Shown here: piece by piece, positions 8,503 to 16,559 of the stretch | Layout: each line of letters begins with the position of its first letter | How positions within the stretch are numbered: the stretch's first letter is position 1 | Position numbers and translations under genes: made by a program | DNA from: an uncultured Lachnospiraceae bacterium | GTDB lineage: Bacteria > Bacillota > Clostridia > Lachnospirales > Lachnospiraceae | Direction of reading: 5' to 3' | DNA length: 34,067 bases | NCBI GenBank assembly: GCA_902803305.1 | Contig: CADCPL010000146.1 | Coordinates: forward strand, 1 to 34,067 | The notes under the pieces: model-generated | Seen by the model: only the letters and a program-made list of their open reading frames with translations | Told to the model about the DNA's origin: nothing | The model's database searches: none

Positions 8503-9383
8503 TTTTCTTCATCCTTAAAAAACATAGTCCCGATACCGGTATCGGTGAACACCTCAAGCAACAGACTGTGAGGCTTTCTGCCGTCAAGTATGTGGACACG
8601 GCTGACGCCGTTCTTGATAGCCTCGGTACAGTTCTTCAGTTTGGGGAGCATACCTCCGCCGATAAAACCGTCATCGATAAGCGCATCGGCTTCCGATACG
8701 GTAAGCCTTGAGATAAATGTCGACGGATCGGCAGGATCCTTATATACACCTTCTATATCAGTCAGGAAAGCGAGCTTGTTCGCACCCATGGCTTTTGCTA
8801 TGGCACATGCGGCATCATCGGCATTGATATTGTATGTATCATAGTTCGCATCCAGACCGATGGGAGCTACTATCGGGAGAAAATCCTTCTCCAGAAGGTC
8901 CTCAAGTATCTTGGTATCAACCTTTGTCACCTCTCCGACGAACCCTATGTCTCTGCCGTCGGAAAGCTTCTTTTCAACAGTCAGGAGGCCTCCGTCCTTG
9001 CCGGATATACCGATCGCCTTTACTCCGAGTTCCTCCACCATTGTGACAAGTGACTTGTTGACCTTGCCCAGTACCATCTCGGCTATTTCCATAGTCTCTG
9101 CATCGGTTACCCGAAGTCCGTTCACGAACTCGCTCTTTTTCCCGGTCTTGTTAATCCATGCCGAGATATCCTTGCCTCCGCCGTGAACGACTATAGGCTT
9201 GAAACCGACGAGTTTGAGCAGTGTGACATCCTTTATAACGTTCTTCTTCAGTTCATCATCGGCCATCGCACTTCCGCCGTACTTTACGACTATCACCTTC
9301 CTGTTGAACTGCTGTATGTAAGGAAGGGCTTCTATGAGCACCTCAGCCTTATGAAGATATTTCTCTTTGTATATCTCTTCCAT
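8499..9383 (-). CDS. argB: Acetylglutamate kinase
   Basis: A 294-residue amino-acid kinase, typical family length. It phosphorylates N-acetylglutamate. The glycine-rich VVKYGGSAM, then VVHGGGKDISAWI, and later YNINADDAACAIAKAMGA and LTDIEGVYKD, match the ATP- and substrate-binding motifs of ArgB. An N-terminal extension of about 20 residues before the first strand is like that of arginine-inhibited hexameric ArgB enzymes, so feedback control by arginine is plausible but not proven. The start ATG at 9383 follows a GGGGGAAAG site. It lies 23 bases after argJ and overlaps argD by 4 bases. Confidence 0.97.
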   Translation of the reverse strand: MEEIYKEKYLHKAEVLIEALPYIQQFNRKVIVVKYGGSAMADDELKKNVIKDVTLLKLVGFKPIVVHGGGKDISAWINKTGKKSEFVNGLRVTDAETMEIAEMVLGKVNKSLVTMVEELGVKAIGISGKDGGLLTVEKKLSDGRDIGFVGEVTKVDTKILEDLLEKDFLPIVAPIGLDANYDTYNINADDAACAIAKAMGANKLAFLTDIEGVYKDPADPSTFISRLTVSEADALIDDGFIGGGMLPKLKNCTEAIKNGVSRVHILDGRKPHSLLLEVFTDTGIGTMFFKDEEK

Positions 9384-9406
9384 CTTTCCCCCTGTCCTCT
9401 TGAACC

Positions 9407-10666
9407 TCAGCTTCTGTAATCAGCATTTATCTTAACATAATCATATGACAGATCGCATCCCCATGCTGTTGCGGATGCGCTTCCGCTGTTCATATCGATC
9501 ACTACCGTGACCTCATCTTCAGACAGGATAGCACCCGCCTGTTCTTCAGAATACGCCAGCTTGCAGCCGTTTTCGAATACACGGAGGCTGCCTGCTCTGC
9601 TCTCATACTCAAGACTGACCTTTTCGGGATCAAAATCTGCCCCCGAATATCCGAGCGCACATAGGAACCTTCCGAAATTGGAGTCATGTCCGTAGATCGC
9701 CGCCTTGCAAAGCGAGGATGATACGACAGTTCTTGCAAGCTTCTTCGCATTTTCTTTCGTATCGGCGCCTTTTACCTTTACCTCGAAAAGAGCCGTCGCG
9801 CCTTCACCGTCTTTTGCCATGTTCCTTGCGAGATATTCATCAACAAAGTGAAGCGCCTTCATAAATGTATCAAAATCTTCTCCCCGGCTTTCGATCCGCG
9901 GATTGCCCGCAAGACCGTTGGCAAGGATCAGATATGTATCATTCGTTGACGTGTCCCCGTCAACCGAGATCATGTTGAACGTATCGGGAATGTCGGTCTT
10001 TGCTGCAAGATCGAGCATTTCCTTGGAGATATCACAGTCTGTGCATATATAAGCGAGCATCGTGCACATATTCGGATGGATCATACCGCTTCCCTTGCTC
10101 ATCCCGCCTATCGTGACCGTTTTTCCTCCTATGGAAAAGGTGACCGAGACCTCCTTCGGGACCGTATCGGTAGTCATGATGGCTGCTTCGGCATCCGCAG
10201 CAGCCTGTCTTGTATCTGACAGCTGTTTTGCAAGGATATCGATACCCGCCGTAACCTTATCCATGGGTATCTGCTCCCCAATAACGCCCGTAGATCCGAT
10301 AAGGACAGCCGTTTCCGGTATGCCCAGTACCTTTGATGCGTGCTCCGCGGTCTTGCGGCACACCTCCATACCCTGTGTGCTTGTTGCGGCATTAGCGATG
10401 CCGGAGTTTACTATGACCGCCTGCACATACGGAGAGTTTTGGACTACTTCCATATCGTATTTTACCGGAGCCGCCTTTACAACGTTCGAAGTGAACATCC
10501 CCGCGACCGTCGCGGGAGCCTCGGAAAATATCATCGCAAGATCCTTGCGATCCGTATATTTTATTCCTGCCGCAACACCTGCTGCCTTAAATCCTTTTGC
10601 GGCCGTTACCGAGCCGTCTGTCTTTGTTATATTATCCATTTTCCATACCGTTTCCCTGTCGATCAC
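9407..10666 (-). CDS. argJ: Bifunctional ornithine acetyltransferase / N-acetylglutamate synthase
   Basis: About 419 residues from the GTG at 10666; a shorter form starts at an in-frame ATG at 10639 (about 410 residues). Both have usable upstream purine-rich sites. ArgJ moves the acetyl group from N-acetylornithine to glutamate and so runs the cyclic arginine pathway. The family is self-cleaved just before a catalytic Thr. Here that site is KGSGMIHPNMCTML, with Thr202 as the nucleophile. The residue before it is Cys, whereas most family members I know have Ala. TGSTGVIG-type and NDT (SVDGDTSTNDT) motifs are also present. No argA is seen in the window. It is preceded by a GNAT gene with an 11-base gap and followed by argB. 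Confidence 0.96.
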   Translation of the reverse strand: MIDRETVWKMDNITKTDGSVTAAKGFKAAGVAAGIKYTDRKDLAMIFSEAPATVAGMFTSNVVKAAPVKYDMEVVQNSPYVQAVIVNSGIANAATSTQGMEVCRKTAEHASKVLGIPETAVLIGSTGVIGEQIPMDKVTAGIDILAKQLSDTRQAAADAEAAIMTTDTVPKEVSVTFSIGGKTVTIGGMSKGSGMIHPNMCTMLAYICTDCDISKEMLDLAAKTDIPDTFNMISVDGDTSTNDTYLILANGLAGNPRIESRGEDFDTFMKALHFVDEYLARNMAKDGEGATALFEVKVKGADTKENAKKLARTVVSSSLCKAAIYGHDSNFGRFLCALGYSGADFDPEKVSLEYESRAGSLRVFENGCKLAYSEEQAGAILSEDEVTVVIDMNSGSASATAWGCDLSYDYVKINADYRS

Positions 10667-10677
10667 TCTACAGTCCT

Positions 10678-11145
10678 TTACTTATTAAATCTTACTATAT
10701 TATCCGAATTCAGAACAAAATCGTAATAGTTAAGATCCTCTCGTCTTGTCCATCCGATCGTGTTCCAAAAAGCATTTCCTATATCATTTGCGGTAAATGC
10801 GATAAGGCTGACTTTGCTGATCTCTTCTTTTTTCAGAGCATTCATGCAAAAAACAACCATCGCCTTGCCGATACCCCGTCGTCTGTGGTCGGGATGAACA
10901 CATACGTGATACAGACATCCTCGTCTGCCGTCATGACCGCAAAGTATTGCGCCGACCACTTCCCCGTCCTCTTCGGCAACAACGCTCGTTGTCGGATTTC
11001 TTCGCAGAAAACGGCTGATGCCTTCATGGGAATCATCTATCGACCGTATGGCAAATCCGCTGATCGTCATCCAAAGCGCGTGTACGGCTTCGTAGTCATC
11101 AAGCTTCATTAGTCTGATGTTAATGTTACTGTCCTTTTTAACCAT
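10678..11145 (-). CDS. GNAT-family N-acetyltransferase
   Basis: About 155 residues from the ATG at 11145 (MVKKDSNINIRLMK). A longer TTG-started form to 11181 is possible but lacks a ribosome binding site. Motif A of the acetyl-CoA fold, VCVHPDHRRRGIGKAM, is clear, and a late NAFWNTIGWTRR matches the usual GNAT C-terminal strand-helix. It is the first gene of the argJ-argB-argD run and shares the presumed ArgR-controlled gap with argG. That makes an arginine-pathway acetylation role conceivable (for example an auxiliary glutamate acetyltransferase), but the sequence only supports a general GNAT call. The substrate is unknown. Confidence 0.85.
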   Translation of the reverse strand: MVKKDSNINIRLMKLDDYEAVHALWMTISGFAIRSIDDSHEGISRFLRRNPTTSVVAEEDGEVVGAILCGHDGRRGCLYHVCVHPDHRRRGIGKAMVVFCMNALKKEEISKVSLIAFTANDIGNAFWNTIGWTRREDLNYYDFVLNSDNIVRFNK

Positions 11146-11202
11146 CTTTCTGATTTTACAATAAAGAAGTAAATAACTCAATGGAAATTTTATTCATCAT
11201 TT

Positions 11203-11327
11203 TGCATATTATGCACTTATGCATGTATAATATGCATATCCTTATTTTATTCATTTCAACTCCAATGTCAACTGTTTTCTGAAATATTCCTTTAAAAAAC
11301 ATAAAATTGCATATTGCATTTTATGCA
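11203..11327. promoter_or_regulatory. Putative ArgR operator cluster between argG and the argJBD operon
   Basis: The 219-base gap between the divergent starts carries TGCATATTATGCA (11203-11215), a wider TGCAT...ATGCA pair (11220-11236) and TGCATTTTATGCA (11315-11327). A further TGCAT half-site lies at 11308-11312. The two compact copies share the pattern TGCAT-N3-ATGCA. AT-rich palindromes at arginine genes are the hallmark of ArgR/AhrC boxes (classically TGAAT-type), so these are proposed operators. A possible argG -10 element, TAGTAT, lies at 11334-11339, next to the third site. A short CCCC/GGGG hairpin occurs at 11351-11363, and the argG ribosome binding site GGAGG is at 11389-11393. Confidence 0.6.
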
Positions 11328-11400
11328 AAGGTGTAGTATTGTTTTCCTGACCCCGCAGAGGGGAACACTTAAATAAGTCATTATTCCCGGAGGAAGAACC

Positions 11401-12621
11401 ATGAAAGAAAAAGTTATCCTTGCATACTCAGGCGGACTTGATACAACAGCTATCATCCCCTGGCTTAAAGAGAACTACGATTACGATGTTATCTGCTGCT
11501 GCATAGACTGCGGTCAGGAAAGCGAACTCGACGGTCTTGAGGAGCGTGCAAAAGCAAGCGGCGCCACAAAGCTGTACATAGAAGACGTCACCGACGAATT
11601 CTGCGATGAATATATCGTTCCCTGCGTGCAGGGATGCGCCGTATACGAAAACAAGTATCTGCTCGGAACATCCATGGCAAGACCCGTCATCGCAAAGCGT
11701 CTTGTTGAGGTGGCCCGCAAGGAAGGTGCCAGCGCCATATGCCACGGCGCAACGGGTAAAGGAAACGATCAGATCAGATTTGAACTTGCCATCAAGGCTC
11801 TTGCTCCCGATCTTAAGATTATCGCTGCATGGCGCGATGATAAATGGACTCTTGATTCAAGACAATCCGAGATAGAATACTGCAGGCAGCACGGTATCGA
11901 TCTTCCTTTCTCGGCAGACAACAGCTACAGCCGTGACCGTAACATCTGGCATATCAGTCATGAAGGCCTTGAACTTGAGGATCCCGCAAACGAGCCCAAC
12001 TACGACCATCTCCTTGTGCTCGGCGTATCTCCCGAAAAGGCACCTGACGAAGGCGAATATGTTACAATGACGTTTGAAGCAGGCATCCCGACAAGCATCA
12101 ACGGCAAGAAGATGAAGGTTTCGGATATCATCCGCGAACTCAACCGTCTCGGCGGCAAGCACGGTATAGGTATAGTGGATATCGTCGAGAACCGCGTGGT
12201 CGGCATGAAGAGCCGCGGAGTATACGAAACACCCGGTGGAACGATACTCATGGAGGCTCATCAGCAGCTTGAGGAACTCATACTTGACCGCGACACATAT
12301 GCAGTCAAGAAGGATATGGGAAACAAGCTGGCTCAGATAGTATACGAAGGCAAATGGTTCACACCTCTTCGCGAAGCAGTCTGCGCATTCATCGAAAGCA
12401 CACAGAAATACGTGACGGGCGAGGTAAAGTTCAAGCTTTACAAAGGAAATATCATCAAAGCCGGAACGACCTCTCCTTATTCTCTTTACAACGAGAGCAT
12501 TGCAAGCTTTACTACCGGCGATCTTTATGATCATCATGATGCTACAGGATTCATCAACCTGTTCGGGCTTTCTTGCAAGGTTCGTGCAATGAAGATGCAG
12601 GAGATTGGATCAAACAAGTAA
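11401..12621 (+). CDS. argG: Argininosuccinate synthase
   Basis: A 406-residue enzyme of full family length that joins citrulline and aspartate using ATP. The N-terminal PP-loop motif AYSGGLDTTAIIPWL (8-22) is diagnostic, and the later phrases ATGKGNDQIRFE and RDRNIWHIS match substrate-binding segments of ArgG. The ATG at 11401 follows GGAGG by 7 bases. It is transcribed away from argJ-argB-argD, with shared putative ArgR sites between. argH, argF and carAB are not in the window. Codon use is smooth, and nothing suggests damage. Confidence 0.98.
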   Translation: MKEKVILAYSGGLDTTAIIPWLKENYDYDVICCCIDCGQESELDGLEERAKASGATKLYIEDVTDEFCDEYIVPCVQGCAVYENKYLLGTSMARPVIAKRLVEVARKEGASAICHGATGKGNDQIRFELAIKALAPDLKIIAAWRDDKWTLDSRQSEIEYCRQHGIDLPFSADNSYSRDRNIWHISHEGLELEDPANEPNYDHLLVLGVSPEKAPDEGEYVTMTFEAGIPTSINGKKMKVSDIIRELNRLGGKHGIGIVDIVENRVVGMKSRGVYETPGGTILMEAHQQLEELILDRDTYAVKKDMGNKLAQIVYEGKWFTPLREAVCAFIESTQKYVTGEVKFKLYKGNIIKAGTTSPYSLYNESIASFTTGDLYDHHDATGFINLFGLSCKVRAMKMQEIGSNK

Positions 12622-12622
12622 T

Positions 12623-12919
12623 ATGATAGTTTTGTCCTATATAGCAGCATATCTGGCAGTCGTGAACATAGCGGGCTTTTTGTGTATGGCAGTTGACAAG
12701 CATAAAGCCCGCCGCAATAAGTGGCGCATACCCGAAGCAACGCTGTTTCTGTTCGCAGTATCCGGCGGAAGTCTCGGCTGCCTTCTGGGTATGCGGCTGT
12801 TTCATCACAAAACGCAAAAGCCGCGGTTTTATATCGGCATACCCATCATATTTGTGATCCACGTACTCATACTTGTGTACTTCCTTTTTCTTGCACCGCT
12901 CGAGTTCAGGATACTGTAG
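12623..12919 (+). CDS. Small DUF1294-type membrane protein
   Basis: About 98 residues starting at an ATG one base past the argG stop. Three or so hydrophobic segments are visible (about 3-22, 42-60, 70-90). Between them is the phrase DKHKARRNKWRIPE and then GGSLGCLLGMRLFHHKT, the signature of the DUF1294 family of small integral membrane proteins. The function of this family is unknown. Coupling to argG is probable from the 1-base gap, although the ribosome binding site is weak (AGGAG lies about 20 bases upstream, inside argG). Position next to argG is probably not informative about function. Confidence 0.8.
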   Translation: MIVLSYIAAYLAVVNIAGFLCMAVDKHKARRNKWRIPEATLFLFAVSGGSLGCLLGMRLFHHKTQKPRFYIGIPIIFVIHVLILVYFLFLAPLEFRIL

Positions 12920-12943
12920 GAGCCGATCCCTTGGAGAATAGCC

Positions 12944-13678
12944 ATGACAATATACGTTGCCATATGCGATAACAATATAGCCGATCGAAAGCAGACCGAA
13001 CGCCTCCTTGAACGTGAAAAAGACAAACGCCTTCATGACAGCGGTGACGTTCTCTATATTGACTCTTTCGGAAGCGAAGAGGCTCTTATGGCCACCCCGA
13101 TAAGGTACGACATCTTCTTTATCGATGTGACCGAGTCGTCGGCTAACGGTATGGATGTTGCAAAACGCCTGCGCCTTAAGGGTATCATCGCTCCGATAGT
13201 ACTGTGCCAGTCTACCGTAAGCTATACATCGTATGTAAATGCTCCCGAAGAGATCATATACATTGAAAAGCCCATATCAGCAGGACAGATCAGTCACCTC
13301 ATAGACGTTGCCGGCGACTGGGTCAAGCGAAAAACACCGCTTGTAGAGATCAGATGCCAGAAGGATACCTGTTTTATCAAATATGATGAGCTTGTACGTG
13401 CCTACCCCATAGACAGTTTCTATACAAGAGTGTGTCTGTCGGAGGGACAGTTCCTGGACATGACCGATTCTATATCTTCTCTTGCAAAACAGTGCGAAAC
13501 CTACGGATGCTTCATCAGATGCCGCAAAGACATTGTGAACATCCTTCATATCGAGGACGCAGTAGATAGCGGTTTCAGACTCACAAACGGAGATACCGTT
13601 CACTATTCATTCTTCCAGAAAAATAACATCATAGAAGTCATGGCATCAAACATGCGAAGGCTGCGCCGCGATCAGTGA
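12944..13678 (+). CDS. LytTR-family response regulator, orphan
   Basis: A 244-residue AgrA/LytR-type regulator with a receiver domain (1-120) and a LytTR DNA-binding domain (about 130-240). The phospho-acceptor is probably Asp61 in DIFFIDVTES, with Lys109 in YIEKPIS. The acidic pair is Asp9-Asn10, so one acidic residue is replaced, and the Thr/Ser switch position is weakly conserved; phosphorylation may be atypical. The LytTR part shows YPIDSFYTRVCLSEGQFLDM and the family-like CFIRCRKDIVNI. No histidine kinase gene adjoins it. The start follows TTGGAG by about 8 bases. Its 3' end overlaps the end of the convergent hydrolase gene by 33 bases. Its targets are unknown; the type VII locus next door is one candidate. 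Confidence 0.88.
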   Translation: MTIYVAICDNNIADRKQTERLLEREKDKRLHDSGDVLYIDSFGSEEALMATPIRYDIFFIDVTESSANGMDVAKRLRLKGIIAPIVLCQSTVSYTSYVNAPEEIIYIEKPISAGQISHLIDVAGDWVKRKTPLVEIRCQKDTCFIKYDELVRAYPIDSFYTRVCLSEGQFLDMTDSISSLAKQCETYGCFIRCRKDIVNILHIEDAVDSGFRLTNGDTVHYSFFQKNNIIEVMASNMRRLRRDQ

Positions 13679-14974
13679 TGCAGCATCATTTTCCGCGCTG
13701 CGGTAACAATCAATGATCCCGTCCGTCCTGGCCGACAGATCATCAAGTCTTACCGCGATCCTCTCAAGATCCTCACCTATCCTGCAAAGCGCCTTATCCG
13801 CGAACATCTGTGTGGATATCGTACACGCCATATCGGTTCTTACACTTTCAATACCCGCTTTAACCCTACGCAAACCTGCGATCTGGTCTCTCATCGTCCG
13901 CGCGGCAGCGCTTACGCCTCCGCCATCGAAATAAACGCTGTTTGAAAGAAGCGGCATTTCATCTGTTGCGACAGAGCATGCTGCCGCGATATGTTCGGCC
14001 AGTTTTGCGCATATGTGTCCCATGGTCGGCGCGATACATCCCTCAAGAAGCCGGTCCTGCGGAGTTGTAAGCGCAAGAGATATGGCACTTCCCGCTATGC
14101 GGGACATATCTTCCTTACCTCGACGCGTCAAAGGATCAAGTCCGCTGCACAATACTTCCGTAAGCCGTTCAAGCGCAATCGATACTGCCCCCTGCCCTCT
14201 TGTTGTTATAAAATCACCGTTTTCGTCAAATTCGTTGCATGTAAGCAGTGTTACCGAGGAATGCGCAGCCGCCGCCGAAGGATCGTTGGCCACATAGATT
14301 GCCGTACCGGCTATGGACGCAAGAAGTATGTTCACAAAATCATTGTATGCACTTATCGAAAGTATCTTCGGCGAAGCTATGGCTACCTCGTCTTTGTTCT
14401 GCGTCCTGAACTCATCTCCGAACCCCTGACCGTCATAGGATACACATTCCTTTATCCTCTCGCCCTGTTTGACCGTCACATACATCGCCATGTTTCCGCC
14501 CTTGGAATGACCGGTCACAACGATATCCCTGTATTTTCCGCATTCCAGTTCAACAAAATCATTTGCCGTCTGCTGTATATCGGTGTCAGAACAGAATGCT
14601 CCCTCAAAGTTGTCGGTCCATGCATCCTCCGTCCCGCCGGTCCCGCGAAACACTATCACGGGATCCTCATCCTTGGGATCGGTGTAGCAAAGCGCCCTTA
14701 CATTGTTTTCATCAAGCTTCCTGCTGACCGATATTTCTCCGAAATTCGGATTTTCTTTGATCCTTTTATCCATTTCGGAAAAAACGATGCAGACGTCGTC
14801 CAGGCTCATGCCGCCACCGGCGGCCGCCGGATATACGCTCTCATTCGTAAATCCTCCGGACGGATCCCTGAAAGAATCGATTATCTCTCCTATCGGCCTG
14901 TCGGACAGACATGCCGGTATATATGCAAAATTAGAAAGCAGCAGCAATTCCTGCTGAGTATATGCTCCGTCCAT
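13646..14974 (-). CDS. Serine hydrolase (lipase class 3 / DUF2974, Mbeg1-like) with C-terminal helical domain; candidate type VII substrate
   Basis: About 442 residues, no signal peptide. The N-terminal alpha/beta hydrolase region (about 1-260) has an oxyanion-type VIVFRGTGGTEDAW (107-120) and the nucleophile elbow TGHSKGGNMA (Ser158, numbered from the GTG at 14977). YDGQGFGDEF follows, with Asp182 a possible triad acid, and the likely triad His239 lies in AAAAHSS. The C-terminal part (about 355-440) is predicted to be helical and contains YRSAE (Tyr425, Glu429), a YxxxE motif like the type VII export signal. The gene overlaps the vWA-FHA gene (TGATG/GTGA) and ends the type VII operon. The catalytic-first, helical-last order resembles TslA, the lipase effector of Staphylococcus with a reversed LXG-like arrangement. 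Export and toxicity are inference; it could be a housekeeping lipase. Confidence 0.8.
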   Translation of the reverse strand: MDGAYTQQELLLLSNFAYIPACLSDRPIGEIIDSFRDPSGGFTNESVYPAAAGGGMSLDDVCIVFSEMDKRIKENPNFGEISVSRKLDENNVRALCYTDPKDEDPVIVFRGTGGTEDAWTDNFEGAFCSDTDIQQTANDFVELECGKYRDIVVTGHSKGGNMAMYVTVKQGERIKECVSYDGQGFGDEFRTQNKDEVAIASPKILSISAYNDFVNILLASIAGTAIYVANDPSAAAAHSSVTLLTCNEFDENGDFITTRGQGAVSIALERLTEVLCSGLDPLTRRGKEDMSRIAGSAISLALTTPQDRLLEGCIAPTMGHICAKLAEHIAAACSVATDEMPLLSNSVYFDGGGVSAAARTMRDQIAGLRRVKAGIESVRTDMACTISTQMFADKALCRIGEDLERIAVRLDDLSARTDGIIDCYRSAENDAASLIAAQPSHV

Positions 14975-16248
14975 CACATCCTCACCGTATATGTACAGGA
15001 TCCGACAGTAAGCTCATCACCGTCGGAAAGTTCTCTGTCACTTACCTTTACGCCATTTACCCTTGTACCGTTCGCACTTGAAAGATCGCGTATAAAAACC
15101 CTATCCTCTTTTTCATACATTTCGCAGTGCCGCCTTGAGAGTGCATCATCATCAATCACCACATCACAATCCCCGCGCCCGATAGTCATTCTGCCGTCAA
15201 GAACGATCTTTATCACGCCACCTTTTGTCTTTTCAACAAGCTCTATCATACGTGTACTGCCGGTCAGAAGCCTTGTTGCCCTATAGCGCTCATCATCGGG
15301 ATCATCAAGAAAAAGAGTTTTGTTTTCATCCCGGCCAAGTTCATAATCATCAAAATATGAATCCTCTTCATCAGCAGCCGGAGCGGGAACCACACGTTCA
15401 TCACGTCTCCTCTTCCTAACGGATGCACCGATAATGACCGCGACAAGAAGCCCGAGCGCCATAAGCACCGCCGATATGATGAGCGGCTTTCCGGTCTCAA
15501 AGAATCCAGGCGTCTTATCGTATTCGTATATAATACGCTCCTGCGCTTCGCCCTCGTTCATATACATGTCGGCATCCACTTCTTCGCTGACAGCTTCCGC
15601 AGGTTCTGCGTATTCTTCCGCCGGCTCCTCATAGTTTTCCGCAGGCTCGTCGTATTCTTCATACTTTTCCCAGTTGACACTTGCATACTCGTCCATCGCG
15701 GCAAATATCTTCTCGGAGATCTGCCTGTCGACTTCGGCATCGGAGCCTTCAAATTCGGTCTCGTAAAACTTTCCTCCGCTTGTAACGGCTGTAGCAGACA
15801 GACTTTTCCTTGCTCCCGCGTTATCCTCCTGATCGAGCATGACAATATAAACAGGGTATTCGCTCCTGCCGGTCAGATAGTACAGCTCCTCTTTCTCGTG
15901 AAAGAGTGCCTCCGACTCAAGCCCGTCGGTAAACACCACTATGTCCCTGCATGCAAAATCGGATTCCTTCCATCTCGTGATAACAGAGCAGAGAGTATCG
16001 CAGAGATTGGAATCCTTTGGCGCAAATTCCAGTTTATCAACCTTATAAGCAAGGTCACCCGGGTCATTTTCATATTCCTCCGGCTCCTCAATATCATGCT
16101 CATACGTACTCAGACAGAATGTGCGGTCCACAGGGCTGTGGTAGAACATATACTTCAGCACAGCCCTGACAAGCTTCTGATTGACCGCACTTACGGTCGC
16201 ATCGTTATCCACAAGAACAAGCGTCTGTCCGCAAACATGCATGCTCAA
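14974..16248 (-). CDS. vWA-TM-FHA membrane protein of the type VII locus
   Basis: A 424-residue protein. It begins with a von Willebrand A-like region (about 8-165): LVLVDNDATVS is a degenerate MIDAS motif and DIVVFTDGLES a second one. An acidic Tyr/Glu/Pro region with EPAE-type repeats (about 195-220) follows, then one TM (about 255-276), a basic RKRRR patch and a C-terminal FHA domain (about 345-424: MTIGRGDCD, ALSRRHCEMYE, SANGTRVNG). The basic patch after the TM places FHA in the cytoplasm and vWA outside. FHA domains bind phosphothreonine. The TTG start at 16248 sits 7 bases after GGAGG and overlaps the WXG100 stop. The role as a secretion-complex scaffold, possibly filling the place of EssB, is inferred from position. 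Confidence 0.8.
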   Translation of the reverse strand: MSMHVCGQTLVLVDNDATVSAVNQKLVRAVLKYMFYHSPVDRTFCLSTYEHDIEEPEEYENDPGDLAYKVDKLEFAPKDSNLCDTLCSVITRWKESDFACRDIVVFTDGLESEALFHEKEELYYLTGRSEYPVYIVMLDQEDNAGARKSLSATAVTSGGKFYETEFEGSDAEVDRQISEKIFAAMDEYASVNWEKYEEYDEPAENYEEPAEEYAEPAEAVSEEVDADMYMNEGEAQERIIYEYDKTPGFFETGKPLIISAVLMALGLLVAVIIGASVRKRRRDERVVPAPAADEEDSYFDDYELGRDENKTLFLDDPDDERYRATRLLTGSTRMIELVEKTKGGVIKIVLDGRMTIGRGDCDVVIDDDALSRRHCEMYEKEDRVFIRDLSSANGTRVNGVKVSDRELSDGDELTVGSCTYTVRM

Positions 16249-16559
16249 ATCACTGCCTCCGTTGCAAGGCTCGATGCAAGAGTTGAGCTTTCCTCTTCGG
16301 CCTGTCTGTACTCATTAGCCATTTCGGTAAGTTCATCCGCATGTTTTCTGATAAGCGCATACAGTCTCTCCATGTCATCGGTAAGAGTTGCGAACTTATT
16401 GGCAAATCCGGTCGCCGCTTCACCCTGCCAGATCGGTTTAAAGCTGTCGACTATAGCCGTCATCTCATGTGTAAGACTCCTGATCCTTGACTCCGTATTC
16501 TGAAACTGCCCCGCAGTCTCTATCAGTTTTTCCGGTGTTACTTTAAGCATAGCATTCAT
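16245..16559 (-). CDS. WXG100 protein (ESAT-6 superfamily), pair B second member
   Basis: A 104-residue, wholly helical protein with the central turn motif WQG (Trp44-Gly46) in IWQGEAATGF. A C-terminal YRQAE fits YxxxD/E, the export signal of type VII substrates. WXG100 proteins form helical-hairpin dimers that are secreted by, or serve as partners for, the EssC ATPase. The ATG overlaps the stop of the preceding WXG100 gene by one base (TAATG) and follows GGAGG by 8 bases. The next gene (vWA-FHA) starts in its stop. Tight coupling to the upstream WXG100 gene suggests a heterodimer. Confidence 0.9.
   Translation of the reverse strand: MNAMLKVTPEKLIETAGQFQNTESRIRSLTHEMTAIVDSFKPIWQGEAATGFANKFATLTDDMERLYALIRKHADELTEMANEYRQAEEESSTLASSLATEAVI

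Noticed and set aside
11351..11363. CCCC/GGGG hairpin in the argG leader as an attenuator or terminator
   Set aside because: The stem has only four pairs and no following T-run; too weak to call.
11182..11400. T-box or arginine riboswitch in the argG-argJ gap
   Set aside because: No T-box sequence, no conserved stem set; the repeated palindromes fit a protein operator better.
13991..15286. A long plus-strand open frame (about 430 codons) opposite the hydrolase and vWA-FHA genes
   Set aside because: The encoded sequence is rich in Arg, His, Tyr and Cys with no recognisable domain; it mirrors the codon pattern of the real minus-strand genes.
15590..15670. Repeated GGCTCCTC/TTCCGC-type tract as a DNA repeat or CRISPR-like array
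   Set aside because: It encodes the EPAE-type protein repeats of the vWA-FHA protein in frame; no regular repeat-spacer spacing.
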